Part shown: positions 19,907-29,116 of the stretch, piece by piece
Layout: every line of letters begins with the position of its first letter
Numbering within the stretch: position 1 is the stretch's first letter
Assembly (NCBI GenBank): GCA_002360945.1
Contig: DERO01000024.1
Location: 124,001 to 188,000 of the forward strand
Direction: 5' to 3'
Origin: Leclercia adecarboxylata
GTDB lineage: Bacteria; Pseudomonadota; Gammaproteobacteria; Enterobacterales; Enterobacteriaceae
Length of the DNA: 64,000 bases
The notes under the pieces: model-generated
What the model was told of the DNA's origin: nothing
Seen by the model: the letters and a program-made list of their open reading frames with translations, nothing else
Database searches by the model: none
Translations under genes and position numbers: made by a program

Positions 19907-21259
19907 TTAGCTGAACACCACCTGCGCCCAACGGGCTAAACCTGCGGTGACGGAACCGAAATCATCGCCCCCGGCAATCGGGATGCCCGGCAACTGCTGC
20001 GCCAGCGCTTTCTTGATCAGCGGTGAACGGGCGCTACCGCCGGTCAAATAGATCACGTCCGGCTTTTCGTTGCCGTTATCCAGCGCCAGCTGCACCTGTT
20101 CAAGAATGCGCTGTAACGGCTGAGCAAGCGCAGCTTCCAGACCCTGCTGGCTGATGGCCGTCGCCAGCTCATCGCTGATAAACGGCAGCGTCACGGCGTG
20201 CTCTGCGGCCTCCGAAAGCGCAATTTTGCTCTCTTCGGCGCTGCGCACCATCCGGTAGCTCAGACGCTGACGCCACACTTTATGCAGCAGCGCCACTTTG
20301 TCGCCGTCCTGGGCGTCGCGTACCAGGTCGTTAAGGAAACGGCCGTTGGCAACGCTGTAGAAATCGCTTTGCGCCGGCACGTCGTTGATCGCCACGGCGT
20401 TCCACCACGGCAGGATCGGCAGAGCGGTGCCTTTTTCGGTCTGGCCGCCCATGCCGAGCAGCGGCATCAGGCTGCGGAAGGCCAGGGCGATGTCGAGATC
20501 GTTCCCGCCGATACGGCAGCCGCTGTGCCCCAGCAGGCTGGTTTCACGATCCCGGCGCTGGTGCCACTCCGGCCCCATCAGCAGCAGCGAGCAGTCGGTG
20601 GTCCCGCCGCCGATATCGACGACCAGAACCCGTTTTTCACTCGTCAGGGTCGCTTCGAAGTCCAGACCGGCGGCAACCGGCTCATACTGGAACACCACGT
20701 CGCGGAATCCGGCGCGCTGGGCGGCACGCTCGAGGATCCCCTGCGCCTGCTGGTTGGCCTCATCGCCCCCCAGACCCTGGAAGTTGATCGGACGGCCAAT
20801 TACCGCCTGGGTGATGTCGTCCGTCAGCTGGGACTGCGCCTGCTGGCGAATATGCAGCATCATGGCGCAGACCAGATCTTCAAACAGCGCCACCTGCTGC
20901 GGCTTCAGACCGCTGGCCCCGAGGAAGGATTTCGGTGACTTAACGAAGTACACCTCCTCCGGATCCTCAATGTAGTGACCCAGCGACGACAGGCCAAACT
21001 GCACGCTGCCCGGGGTCACGTCGATATCTTCTTCGCGGTTAAAGTTGACCGCGCGGCGCAGCAGCGCCTGGGTTTCCGTGCCGGTGGCCGGAACCTGGTG
21101 ATGGCGGTACAGCCACTCGCTCACCGCCTCGCGGGTCGGTGCACAGAGCATCGACGGCAGCAGCGTGCTGTTATTTTCCATTTTCAGCAGCTGCGGCTGC
21201 CCGTTTTGCATTACCGCTACCGAGCAGTTGGCGGTGCCATAGTCAAATCCGATAAACAC
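19907..21259 (-). CDS. yegD: Hsp70-family chaperone-like ATPase YegD
   Basis: This 450-residue protein has the actin-like ATPase fold of Hsp70. It starts MFIGFDYGTANCSVAVMQNG (phosphate 1 loop), carries VLVVDIGGGTTDCSLL (phosphate 2) and a C-terminal VIYLTGGSARSPLIKKAL (adenosine motif). It lacks the DnaK substrate-binding domain, as E. coli YegD does, so its client and role are unknown. It is divergent from alkA across a 133-base region and monocistronic. Confidence 0.94.
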   Translation of the reverse strand: MFIGFDYGTANCSVAVMQNGQPQLLKMENNSTLLPSMLCAPTREAVSEWLYRHHQVPATGTETQALLRRAVNFNREEDIDVTPGSVQFGLSSLGHYIEDPEEVYFVKSPKSFLGASGLKPQQVALFEDLVCAMMLHIRQQAQSQLTDDITQAVIGRPINFQGLGGDEANQQAQGILERAAQRAGFRDVVFQYEPVAAGLDFEATLTSEKRVLVVDIGGGTTDCSLLLMGPEWHQRRDRETSLLGHSGCRIGGNDLDIALAFRSLMPLLGMGGQTEKGTALPILPWWNAVAINDVPAQSDFYSVANGRFLNDLVRDAQDGDKVALLHKVWRQRLSYRMVRSAEESKIALSEAAEHAVTLPFISDELATAISQQGLEAALAQPLQRILEQVQLALDNGNEKPDVIYLTGGSARSPLIKKALAQQLPGIPIAGGDDFGSVTAGLARWAQVVFS

Positions 21260-21325
21260 GTCAGCGTCCCCATGCCATTGAGAAGGGGCGAGACTTTAGC
21301 GAAATGTCAGGCTGGCGACAACTGG

Positions 21326-21366
21326 AATATGAAAGCAAGGCGCAACCCGCCATCTCCGTTTATGCT
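21326..21366 (+). promoter_or_regulatory. alkA promoter with candidate Ada box
   Basis: AAT, six bases (ATGAAA), then GCAA at 21326-21338 matches the A-box/B-box form AATN6GCAA bound by methylated Ada. TATGCT at 21361-21366 is a plausible -10; with normal spacing the -35 falls just after the Ada box, as in the E. coli adaptive-response promoters. The start codon at 21393 has AAAAGGAG upstream. Confidence 0.6.
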
Positions 21367-21392
21367 AAGACACAACAAAAAAAGGAGCGACG

Positions 21393-22256
21393 ATGTTTAT
21401 CCTGACCTGGCAGCCGCCCTATGACTGGCAATGGATGTTGAAATTTCTTGGCGATCGTGCGGTCGCCGGGATTGAAATCGTGACCCCCACCGACTACACC
21501 CGCAGCTTTGCCTGGCAGGGCCATCGGGGGCTGATCCACGTCACGCCGCATCCCGGGGGCACGCTGGAGGTGTCGCTCAGCGACGGGCTGTTACCGATTG
21601 CCGATCTCTGCCTGGCGCGCATCACCCGCCTGTTCGATCTGCACTGCGATCCGCAGCAGATCGCTGCTGCGCTCGGCACCCTCGGGGCCGCGCGGCCTGG
21701 CCTGCGCCTGCCGGGTTCGGTTGATACCTGGGAGCAGGGCGTGCGGGCGATCCTCGGGCAACTGGTTAGCGTGGCGATGGCCGCGAAGCTGACAGCGAAG
21801 CTGGTGGCGCTCTGCGGCGAACCCCTGCCAGAAGCGCCGGGCTATCGCTGTTTCCCGGAGCCAGCCGCGGTGGCGGGAGCCGATCCGCTGGCGCTGAAGG
21901 CGCTGGGCATGCCCCTTAAGCGCGCCGAATCGCTGATTCATCTCGCGCAGTCGGTGGTGGCGGGGGACTTCCCCTCAGAGGCCCCGGAGGATATCGACAG
22001 CGCGATAAAAGCGCTCCAGACCCGGCCGGGGATTGGCCGCTGGACGGCGAACTACTTCGCCCTGCGCGGCTGGCAGGCCAAAGATGTCTTTCTGGCGGAT
22101 GATTATCTGATCAAGCAGCGCTTTGCCGGGATGACCCCGGCGCAGATACGTCGTTATGCCGAACGCTGGCAGCCGTGGCGCTCGTACGCCCTGCTGCACA
22201 TCTGGTACACCGACGGCTGGACGCCGTCAGTTGATGCCGAAATAACTGGTGTTTAG
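21393..22256 (+). CDS. alkA: DNA-3-methyladenine glycosylase II AlkA
   Basis: This 287-residue base-excision repair enzyme removes 3-methyladenine and other alkylated bases. Its N-terminal TBP-like domain (about 1-100) is followed by a helix-hairpin-helix glycosylase domain with LRLPG, GVRAILGQLVSVAMAAKLT, the hairpin LQTRPGIGRWTANYFALRGW and the catalytic aspartate in FLADDYLIKQRF (Asp237, equivalent to Asp238 of E. coli). The 3' end overlaps the 3' end of dgcE on the other strand by 30 bases. An Ada-box-like promoter suggests alkylation induction. Confidence 0.96.
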   Translation: MFILTWQPPYDWQWMLKFLGDRAVAGIEIVTPTDYTRSFAWQGHRGLIHVTPHPGGTLEVSLSDGLLPIADLCLARITRLFDLHCDPQQIAAALGTLGAARPGLRLPGSVDTWEQGVRAILGQLVSVAMAAKLTAKLVALCGEPLPEAPGYRCFPEPAAVAGADPLALKALGMPLKRAESLIHLAQSVVAGDFPSEAPEDIDSAIKALQTRPGIGRWTANYFALRGWQAKDVFLADDYLIKQRFAGMTPAQIRRYAERWQPWRSYALLHIWYTDGWTPSVDAEITGV

Positions 22257-25200
22257 CAGGAGTTCCAGCGGCTGCGGCTCGCCGATGGTGTTACCGAAGA
22301 TGTAGTCGATGCCAATCCCGGAGAGGGTGTCCATCATGATCGGCTGATTGCTCGGCCCGGCAATGGTCTTGATCCCCAGGCGGCGGGCATGGCCCTGAAT
22401 AATGGTCACCAGCATCTCATCCATCAGATTACCGTGGACGTTAACCACCAGCTCCGGATCGAGGAGCAGGTAATCGGCCATCTGGGCGCTCAGGTGGTTG
22501 AACACCTCCATATCGCGGCCCACGTGGCTCAGGATAATCTTGCATCCCGCCTGGCGAAGTTTATACAGGTTGTTGCGGGTGTGCTCATCCTCCAGCGTCA
22601 GCACGCTGACGTGAACCACCAGATGCAGCAGTCTCGGCTGCAGCGGGCTGGCGCGCAGCATCTCCAGCAGTTCATCCACCAGCGTGGCGCTGGCAAGACC
22701 GGCCATCGATAGCGGCAGGGCGACCCCGGTACCTTTGCTGGTCAGTGGCGTGGCGAAATTGCGGAAAAACTCCTGCAGAATACGTCGGTCCAGAGCGTGA
22801 ATAAGCTCAGGCTCTGCCAGTCCGGCCCGGAAGGCCTGCTCTTCCAGCATCTCGCCGTCGTTGGTCCACAGGCGCAGGGCCAGCATCCAGAAAGCGCTGC
22901 TCTCAGGGATCCGCGGTGAGGCGACGCTGCGGGCAATCATCAGCAGATGATTGTCCTTGATCATATGCCACTGCTCGTCGAGAGAGATGGTGCCCGGCGC
23001 GTTGTGCATCCTTTCCTGCTGCGGTTCATACACCGTCACCACGCCGCGACCGTTGTTTTTCGAGGAGTAGCAGGCGATATCGGCCTGCGACATCACCTCT
23101 GAGGCCTGATTGTTGCGCTCGTCAATCTGGGTGATCCCGGCGCTGGCGCCAATCCGGTGCAGACGGCCCTCCCACATAAAGTGGTAGTCGTTAATGGCAT
23201 CAATGATGCGACCGGCAATGTAACGCGCGCTTTCGGTATTGCAATCCGGCAGCAGCAGGCCGAACTCATCCCCGCCGAGGCGCGCCAGCATGTCGGTGGA
23301 GCGGAGCATGCTCAGCATCAGCGACGCCAGCTCCCGCAACAGAGCATCCCCCGCCGCGTGGCCTGCGGTGTCGTTGACCGCCTTAAAGCGGTCGAGATCG
23401 ATAAACACCAGGGCGTGACGCTGACGGGTCTCCTGCACGGTATGTAGCATCCGCTTGAGATAGGCCTCAAAGCTGACGCGGTTCGCCAGATGGGTGAGGG
23501 CATCGTGAGAGGCGTTATAGCTCAGCTCACGCAGCATTTTGCGCGATTCGGTGACGTCCTGAATCACCAGCACCGAGCCGATGTTTTGCCCGTCAAGGGT
23601 GCTGAGCGCAGTGATGCTGTAGTGAATGTCGTAGCTGCCACCGTTACGGCTGTGCAACACCACATCCTGTTCGATATCGGTCCGGGACATATCCCCGCTA
23701 TGAATATTCTCCATCAGCGGGCCGTTATCGCCGAAGGTGATGTGCAGCACCGAGAGGATCGGTTGCCCCAGCGCATCCTGCTGCAGCCAGCCGCTCATCT
23801 TCTCCGCCACCGGGTTCATAAAGGTGACGTTCATATTCACGTCGGTACAGAGCACCGCTTCGCCGATGGAGTCGAGGGTAATATGCAGACGCTCTTTTTC
23901 CTGGAACAGCGCCTCGTTCAGCTCCTTGACCTCGGTCATGTCCATATTGATGCCGAGCACGCGCTCCACTTCACCCTGTTTGTTCAGCACCCGGTTGGCC
24001 AGGGCGCGGATGTGGCGAATGCCATCATTGACCCGGATACGGAACTCCAGCTTGAACGGGACGCGCGCCGCCAGCGAATCACGCACCACCTGTTCCGCCT
24101 GGGCGCGATCTTCCGGCAGCATGCACTCGTGCCACAACTGCCAGGTGGGTTTGACGTGCGCAGGCACGCCGTACAGCTCGAACATACGTTTGTCCCAGCT
24201 GATAACGTTAGGTTTGACGTCCCACTCCCAGATGCCGATACCGCCCGCTTCGTTGGCGAGGGTAATACGCTCCATCAGGCGCTTATTGACCCATTCGGTA
24301 TGCTTGAGATCGTTAATGTCTTCGATCTGGGCGATGAAGTAGAGCGGGGTACCGTCGGCGTGACGCACCAGCGACACCGCCAGCAGCGCCCAGACCACCT
24401 CACCGCTACGGGTGTAGTAGCGTTTTTCCAGCGAGTAGCTGTTGATTTCGCCCTTTAACAGTAGGTCCAGTTGCTCCAGATCGCTTTCCAGATCTTCCGG
24501 CCAGGTTAACTGCTGGAAGTTAAGGGAACGCAGTTCTGACTGGCTGTAGCCGAGGAACTGACACAGCGCCTTGTTGGCCTGCAGCCACTGCCCGTCGGTG
24601 CTCACCAGCGCCATGCCGATGACGGAATACTCCATCGCATTGCGGAAACGCTCTTCGCTCTCGGTGATGTGCTTACGCTCGGCGCGAAACGCGTACATCA
24701 CCATGGTCATGATGTTAGCGGGAAGCAGCATCATCAGGAACGGCAGCCAGGGGGCATTGATCATCGCGCTGGCATATTGCGTCGCCAGCGGGGTGGGATT
24801 TTTAGCGATCATCAACGACACCATCATCACCGTGACCAGGAAGACCAGGAAGGCCTCCAGGCGCGGCAGACGCACGGCGCTCCACATCAACAGAACAATA
24901 ATGGCGGTAAACGGCCACGGCAGAAACCGCAGGGAGATCCAGCTCAGAATCAGCGTCACCGCCATGGTCAGCAGAGTTTCAAGCAGTAACCGGGGATTGC
25001 GATGACGCAGAAGATAGTGCGGTTTAAACAGCAGGCCTAAAGGCACCAGCGCCAGCGATCCGATGGATTCTGACAGCACCCAAATCATAAAACTGCGCAG
25101 CGGCTCGTCGCCTGGCACCAGCAGATACATCAGCACCCCGCCCAGCAGGGGAGGGAGCACGGCGCTACCGATCGCCAGACGGATCCAGTCCCCCAAATTT

Positions 25201-25580
25201 TGCAGAGGATTGTAGCTGGGGAGCAGTTTACGCAGCAGCAGGGCCCCGACGAAGGCCTCTGCGATGTTGATGCCGGCGAACCAAATGTTGAGCGACTCCC
25301 AGGAGAAGATGAGCCCGGAGGCACAGATGTTACCGAGAGTGCAGGCGAGGGCGATGCCGGGCCACATCTTCCCGGCGTGGCGATAAAACGCCACCATCAT
25401 AATGGAGGTCGGGAACCATAAAGGTGCCAGAAATGTTCCGAAACGCGTTAGTTCGAGCGAGAACAGAGTGAAGATGAAGGTAACCAGACCAAGACTGACA
25501 AGCCGTAGTAAAGGATGTGGCGTAGTTACCAAAACGCGCTGGTATTTTTTATTCATTACCGCTTTATCCGAAGACGCCAT
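22227..25580 (-). CDS. dgcE: Diguanylate cyclase DgcE (YegE), MASE1-PAS-GGDEF-degenerate EAL
   Basis: This large inner-membrane signalling protein (about 1117 residues; E. coli about 1105) makes cyclic di-GMP and in E. coli feeds the CsgD/curli pathway. An N-terminal MASE1 domain of about ten helices (to about residue 310) precedes three PAS/PAC domains (about 315-690). A GGDEF domain with an intact catalytic motif LARLGGDEFGLLLPD follows. The C-terminal EAL-like domain lacks the EAL triplet and is presumably inactive. The start is uncertain: ATG 25580, ATG 25556 (nearest E. coli) or TTG 25595 are possible, none with a good ribosome site. The gene is divergent from udk. Confidence 0.95.
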   Translation of the reverse strand: MASSDKAVMNKKYQRVLVTTPHPLLRLVSLGLVTFIFTLFSLELTRFGTFLAPLWFPTSIMMVAFYRHAGKMWPGIALACTLGNICASGLIFSWESLNIWFAGINIAEAFVGALLLRKLLPSYNPLQNLGDWIRLAIGSAVLPPLLGGVLMYLLVPGDEPLRSFMIWVLSESIGSLALVPLGLLFKPHYLLRHRNPRLLLETLLTMAVTLILSWISLRFLPWPFTAIIVLLMWSAVRLPRLEAFLVFLVTVMMVSLMIAKNPTPLATQYASAMINAPWLPFLMMLLPANIMTMVMYAFRAERKHITESEERFRNAMEYSVIGMALVSTDGQWLQANKALCQFLGYSQSELRSLNFQQLTWPEDLESDLEQLDLLLKGEINSYSLEKRYYTRSGEVVWALLAVSLVRHADGTPLYFIAQIEDINDLKHTEWVNKRLMERITLANEAGGIGIWEWDVKPNVISWDKRMFELYGVPAHVKPTWQLWHECMLPEDRAQAEQVVRDSLAARVPFKLEFRIRVNDGIRHIRALANRVLNKQGEVERVLGINMDMTEVKELNEALFQEKERLHITLDSIGEAVLCTDVNMNVTFMNPVAEKMSGWLQQDALGQPILSVLHITFGDNGPLMENIHSGDMSRTDIEQDVVLHSRNGGSYDIHYSITALSTLDGQNIGSVLVIQDVTESRKMLRELSYNASHDALTHLANRVSFEAYLKRMLHTVQETRQRHALVFIDLDRFKAVNDTAGHAAGDALLRELASLMLSMLRSTDMLARLGGDEFGLLLPDCNTESARYIAGRIIDAINDYHFMWEGRLHRIGASAGITQIDERNNQASEVMSQADIACYSSKNNGRGVVTVYEPQQERMHNAPGTISLDEQWHMIKDNHLLMIARSVASPRIPESSAFWMLALRLWTNDGEMLEEQAFRAGLAEPELIHALDRRILQEFFRNFATPLTSKGTGVALPLSMAGLASATLVDELLEMLRASPLQPRLLHLVVHVSVLTLEDEHTRNNLYKLRQAGCKIILSHVGRDMEVFNHLSAQMADYLLLDPELVVNVHGNLMDEMLVTIIQGHARRLGIKTIAGPSNQPIMMDTLSGIGIDYIFGNTIGEPQPLELLLNTSYFGIN

Positions 25581-25814
25581 GCCGCCAGGAGCCAACTCCG
25601 GACGAGTTCATTTCTAATGTGAATCATGCTAGTACAAACAATTTACAATTAATATGGTATGCGCTCATAATTTGACATCACAGAGTTATTAAACACTTAT
25701 CCTGCAGAAATTTCATCTTGAGCGCTGGAAAAGTAAGCAGGGAAAATTCACCCGGACTTTGAACGCGTCTCGCATAACATTTCTATTCGACTGGTATCAG
25801 GCCTGTGAAATCCC

Positions 25815-25820
25815 TATAAT
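25815..25820 (+). promoter_or_regulatory. Candidate -10 element of udk
   Basis: A perfect TATAAT lies 65 bases upstream of the udk ATG (25885). No good -35 is visible at 16-18 bases. The rest of the 300-base gap between dgcE and udk is AT-rich near dgcE and holds no convincing gene. Confidence 0.4.
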
Positions 25821-25884
25821 TGCCGCGTTTGACGCTCAGGCGTCGTCCTTCCTTACATCCAGGTTACTCAGGTCGCAAAAATTT

Positions 25885-26526
25885 ATGACTGATAAGTCTC
25901 ATCAGTGCGTCATTATAGGCATCGCCGGCGCATCGGCTTCAGGTAAAAGTCTCATTGCCAGTACGCTTTACCGTGAATTACGTGAACAGGTCGGTGATGA
26001 GCACATCGGTGTCATTCCAGAAGACAGCTACTACAAAGATCAAAGCCATCTGTCGATGGAAGAACGTGTTAAGACCAATTATGACCATCCCAGCGCGATG
26101 GATCACAGTCTGTTATTCCAGCACCTTCAGGCCCTGAAGAACGGCACCGCCATTGAGCTGCCGGTTTATAGCTATGTTGAACACACCCGTCTGCAGGAAA
26201 CCGTTCGCATTGCCCCGAAAAAGGTCATTATCCTCGAAGGGATCCTGCTCCTGACCGACGCCCGCCTGCGCGAGTCGATGAATTTCTCGATTTTTGTCGA
26301 TACCCCGCTGGATATCTGCCTGATGCGCCGCATCAAACGCGACGTGAACGAACGCGGCCGCTCCATGGACTCGGTCATGGCGCAGTACCAGAAAACGGTA
26401 CGCCCAATGTTCCTGCAGTTCATCGAGCCTTCCAAACAGTATGCCGATATCATCGTGCCGCGCGGGGGTAAAAACCGCATTGCCATTGATATTCTGAAAG
26501 CGAAAATCAGCCAGTTTTTTGAATAA
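25885..26526 (+). CDS. udk: Uridine kinase
   Basis: This enzyme phosphorylates uridine and cytidine with GTP or ATP in pyrimidine salvage. It has 213 residues, nearly identical to E. coli Udk from [19 protein letters not shown] onwards. P-loop GASASGKS is at 15-22; IPEDSYYKD and DHPSAMDH bind the nucleoside, and [13 protein letters not shown] forms the lid. The frame is open upstream to a TTG at 25759, but the extra 42 residues have no counterpart and carry promoter sequence, so ATG 25885 is the start. dcd follows after a hairpin. Confidence 0.97.
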   Translation: MTDKSHQCVIIGIAGASASGKSLIASTLYRELREQVGDEHIGVIPEDSYYKDQSHLSMEERVKTNYDHPSAMDHSLLFQHLQALKNGTAIELPVYSYVEHTRLQETVRIAPKKVIILEGILLLTDARLRESMNFSIFVDTPLDICLMRRIKRDVNERGRSMDSVMAQYQKTVRPMFLQFIEPSKQYADIIVPRGGKNRIAIDILKAKISQFFE

Positions 26527-26564
26527 CACCCGCGAATTGTGTAACGTTCAAAGATAATCGGGTT

Positions 26565-26593
26565 CGCCCTCCGGCTTTGCTGGCCTGAGGGCG
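26565..26593 (+). terminator. Hairpin between udk and dcd
   Basis: CGCCCTC (26565-26571) pairs with GAGGGCG (26587-26593), 39 bases after the udk stop. There is no T-run, so it is more likely a weak attenuator or an mRNA-end stabiliser than a full terminator. Confidence 0.4.
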
Positions 26594-26617
26594 CGATGCA
26601 CGAAAGGAGAAAGTGGC

Positions 26618-27199
26618 ATGCGTCTTTGTGACCGAGATATTGAAGCCTGGCTGGACGAAGGCCGTCTGACCATCACCCCACGCCCGCCGGTCGAGCGGAT
26701 TAACGGCGTTACTGTCGATGTGCGTCTGGGTAATAAGTTTCGTACCTTCAGCGGTCATACCGCCCCCTTTATCGACCTCAGCGGGCCGAAAGATGAAGTC
26801 AGCGCGGCACTCGATCGGGTGATGAGCGATGAAATCGTGCTGGCCGACGGCGACGCCTTTTACCTGCACCCGGGTGAACTGGCGCTGGCGGTCACCTTCG
26901 AGTCAATCACCCTGCCGGCGGATCTGGTGGGCTGGCTCGACGGGCGTTCCTCTCTGGCGCGGCTGGGGCTGATGGTGCACGTCACCGCGCACCGTATCGA
27001 TCCAGGCTGGTCCGGGCGGATCGTACTGGAGTTTTTCAACGCGGGTAAACTGCCGCTGGCGCTGCGCCCGGGCATGATGATCGGTGCGTTGAGCTTTGAG
27101 CCGTTAACCGGCCCGGCGGCACGTCCGTATAACGCCCGCCAGGATGCAAAATATCGCGACCAGCAGGGTGCGGTCGCCAGTCGTATTGATAAAGACTGA
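26618..27199 (+). CDS. dcd: dCTP deaminase
   Basis: This 193-residue trimeric enzyme converts dCTP to dUTP and ammonia, the main route to dUMP for thymidylate in enteric bacteria. It carries the dCTP deaminase/dUTPase fold with [11 protein letters not shown] and [17 protein letters not shown]; the catalytic Glu138 is in place. AAAGGAG precedes the ATG. asmA starts 27 bases downstream and is probably co-transcribed. Confidence 0.97.
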   Translation: MRLCDRDIEAWLDEGRLTITPRPPVERINGVTVDVRLGNKFRTFSGHTAPFIDLSGPKDEVSAALDRVMSDEIVLADGDAFYLHPGELALAVTFESITLPADLVGWLDGRSSLARLGLMVHVTAHRIDPGWSGRIVLEFFNAGKLPLALRPGMMIGALSFEPLTGPAARPYNARQDAKYRDQQGAVASRIDKD

Positions 27200-27226
27200 G
27201 CTTAAATCCGGTCCATTGAGGAAGCC

Positions 27227-29080
27227 ATGAGAAGAGTTCTGACAACGCTGATGATTTTGCTGGTGGTGCTGGTTGCGGGCCTGTCAGCGTTGGTTCTGCT
27301 GGTCAATCCCAACGACTTTCGCGCCTACATGGTGCGTCAGGTCGAGGCCCGCAGCGGTTACGCTCTGAAGCTGGAGGGGCCGCTGCGCTGGCACGTCTGG
27401 CCGCAGCTCAGCATTCTGTCCGGCCGCATGTCGCTTACCGCACCGGGGGCGTCTGTGCCGCTGGTGGCCGCCGACAATATGCGCCTTGACGTGGCGTTGA
27501 TGCCGCTGTTTTCGCATCAATTGCAGGTCAACCAGGTGATGCTCAAAGGGGCGGTGATCCAGCTCACCCCGCAGTCAGAAGCGGTGCGTAACGCCGATGC
27601 GCCGGTGGCCCCGCGTGAAAACACGCTCCCGGATAAAGCGGACGATACCGGCTGGTCATTCGATATAGGTCGCCTGAAGGTGGCAGACAGCCTGCTGGTG
27701 TTCCAGCACGAAGGGGCCGAGCAGGTCACGGTACGCAATATCAACCTGCAGATGGAGCAGGATGAACACCACAAAGGCAAGATCGACTTCAGCGGTCGCG
27801 TTAACCGTAATCAGCGCGATCTGACCCTCTCCCTCGCGGCAAATGTGAATGCCTCTGACTATCCACATCTGCTCAGCGCCGATATCCAGCAGCTGAGCTG
27901 GCAACTGACCGGCGTCGATCTGCCTGCGCAGGGCATCAGCGGGCAGGGCACCCTGCAGGCGCAGTGGCGTGAAGAGCAGAAGCAACTCGCACTCAATCAG
28001 CTCAATTTACAGGCCAATGACAGCGCCCTGACCGGCCAGGCCAGCGTGATCCTTGGCAGCGAACCGCAGTGGAACATGAACCTGCAGTTCGACAAGCTCA
28101 ACCTGGAAAACCTGCTCCCGGCGCAGGCCGCCGCATCCGCCGACGGCGACGCGGTGCAGCAGGGGCAAACTCAGGCCAAACTGCAGCGCCCGGTGATCGC
28201 CTCTAATCTGGAGCAGCCCGACTATAACGGCCTGCGCGGCTTTAGCGCCGATATTCTGCTGAAAGCCAACAGCGTCCACTGGCGGGGGATGGATTTCACC
28301 CAGGTCACCAGCCAGATGTCCAACAAAAACGGCCTTCTGACCATTGCCGATCTGAGCGGTAAGTTGGGAGAAGGGCATCTCTCCTTACCCGGCACGCTCG
28401 ATGTGCGTAAGGCTATCGCCCGGTCCAGTTTCCAGCCGCGTCTGGATAACATTGAGATCGGCACTATCCTGAAGGCCTTTAACTACCCGATTTCGTTGAC
28501 CGGCCGCCTGACCATGGCGGGTGATTTCTCGGGCAGCAAGATCGACGCCGACGCCTTCCGTCATCACTGGCAGGGCCAGGCCCATCTGGAGATGCAGAAT
28601 ACCCGGATGGAAGGGCTGAACTTCCAGCAGCTGGTGCAGCAGGCGGTGGAGCGCAGCAGTAATGTGAAGGTGAAAGAGAACGTCGATAACGCGACCCGTC
28701 TGGACAGCTTTGTCACCGATCTGACTCTCAACGAGGGGCAGGTTACGCTGGACGACATGCAGGGCGAGTCCCCGGTGCTGACCCTCGAAGGGAACGGCAC
28801 CCTGGATCTGATCAAGGAGACGGCCGATACCCGCTTCAAAATCCGCGTGCTTGAAGGCTGGCTGGGTGAAGGTAAGCTGATCGATTTCCTGAAAACAACG
28901 CCGATCCCGCTGAACGTCTACGGCAACTGGCAGGCGCTGAACTACAGCCTGCAGGTGGATCAGCTGCTGCGTAAACATCTTCAGGATGAGGCGAAACGTC
29001 GTCTGAGCGGCTGGGCGGAAAAGAATAAAGATTCACAGAACGGTAAAGACGTGAAGAAGTTACTGGAGAAGATTCAGTAG
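27227..29080 (+). CDS. asmA: Outer membrane assembly protein AsmA
   Basis: This 617-residue AsmA-like protein (the E. coli length) has a single N-terminal membrane helix (about 5-25: LTTLMILLVVLVAGLSALVLLV) and a long periplasmic part made of repeating beta-strands. The family is now viewed as bridge-like lipid carriers that support phospholipid traffic to the outer membrane. The C-terminal segment with TRFKIRVLEGWLGEGKLIDFL is conserved. It follows dcd on the same strand. Confidence 0.95.
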   Translation: MRRVLTTLMILLVVLVAGLSALVLLVNPNDFRAYMVRQVEARSGYALKLEGPLRWHVWPQLSILSGRMSLTAPGASVPLVAADNMRLDVALMPLFSHQLQVNQVMLKGAVIQLTPQSEAVRNADAPVAPRENTLPDKADDTGWSFDIGRLKVADSLLVFQHEGAEQVTVRNINLQMEQDEHHKGKIDFSGRVNRNQRDLTLSLAANVNASDYPHLLSADIQQLSWQLTGVDLPAQGISGQGTLQAQWREEQKQLALNQLNLQANDSALTGQASVILGSEPQWNMNLQFDKLNLENLLPAQAAASADGDAVQQGQTQAKLQRPVIASNLEQPDYNGLRGFSADILLKANSVHWRGMDFTQVTSQMSNKNGLLTIADLSGKLGEGHLSLPGTLDVRKAIARSSFQPRLDNIEIGTILKAFNYPISLTGRLTMAGDFSGSKIDADAFRHHWQGQAHLEMQNTRMEGLNFQQLVQQAVERSSNVKVKENVDNATRLDSFVTDLTLNEGQVTLDDMQGESPVLTLEGNGTLDLIKETADTRFKIRVLEGWLGEGKLIDFLKTTPIPLNVYGNWQALNYSLQVDQLLRKHLQDEAKRRLSGWAEKNKDSQNGKDVKKLLEKIQ

Positions 29081-29086
29081 CATATT

Positions 29087-29110
29087 CCCCTCACCCGGAA
29101 GGGTGAGGGG
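29087..29110. repeat. GC-rich hairpin between asmA and yegH
   Basis: CCCCTCACCC (29087-29096) pairs perfectly with GGGTGAGGGG (29101-29110) around the loop GGAA. It lies between convergent genes and probably shields or ends both transcripts, although no T-run follows. It resembles the hairpins at 1948 and 46974. Confidence 0.65.
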
Positions 29111-29116
29111 AACGCA

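Noticed and set aside
22227..25580. An active c-di-GMP phosphodiesterase domain in DgcE
   Set aside because: The C-terminal domain is EAL-like in size but lacks the EAL triplet and most catalytic acidic residues; only the GGDEF domain looks active.
25759..25884. N-terminal extension of uridine kinase by 42 residues
   Set aside because: Starts with TTG, contains the TATAAT promoter element, and has no match to the known 213-residue enzyme.
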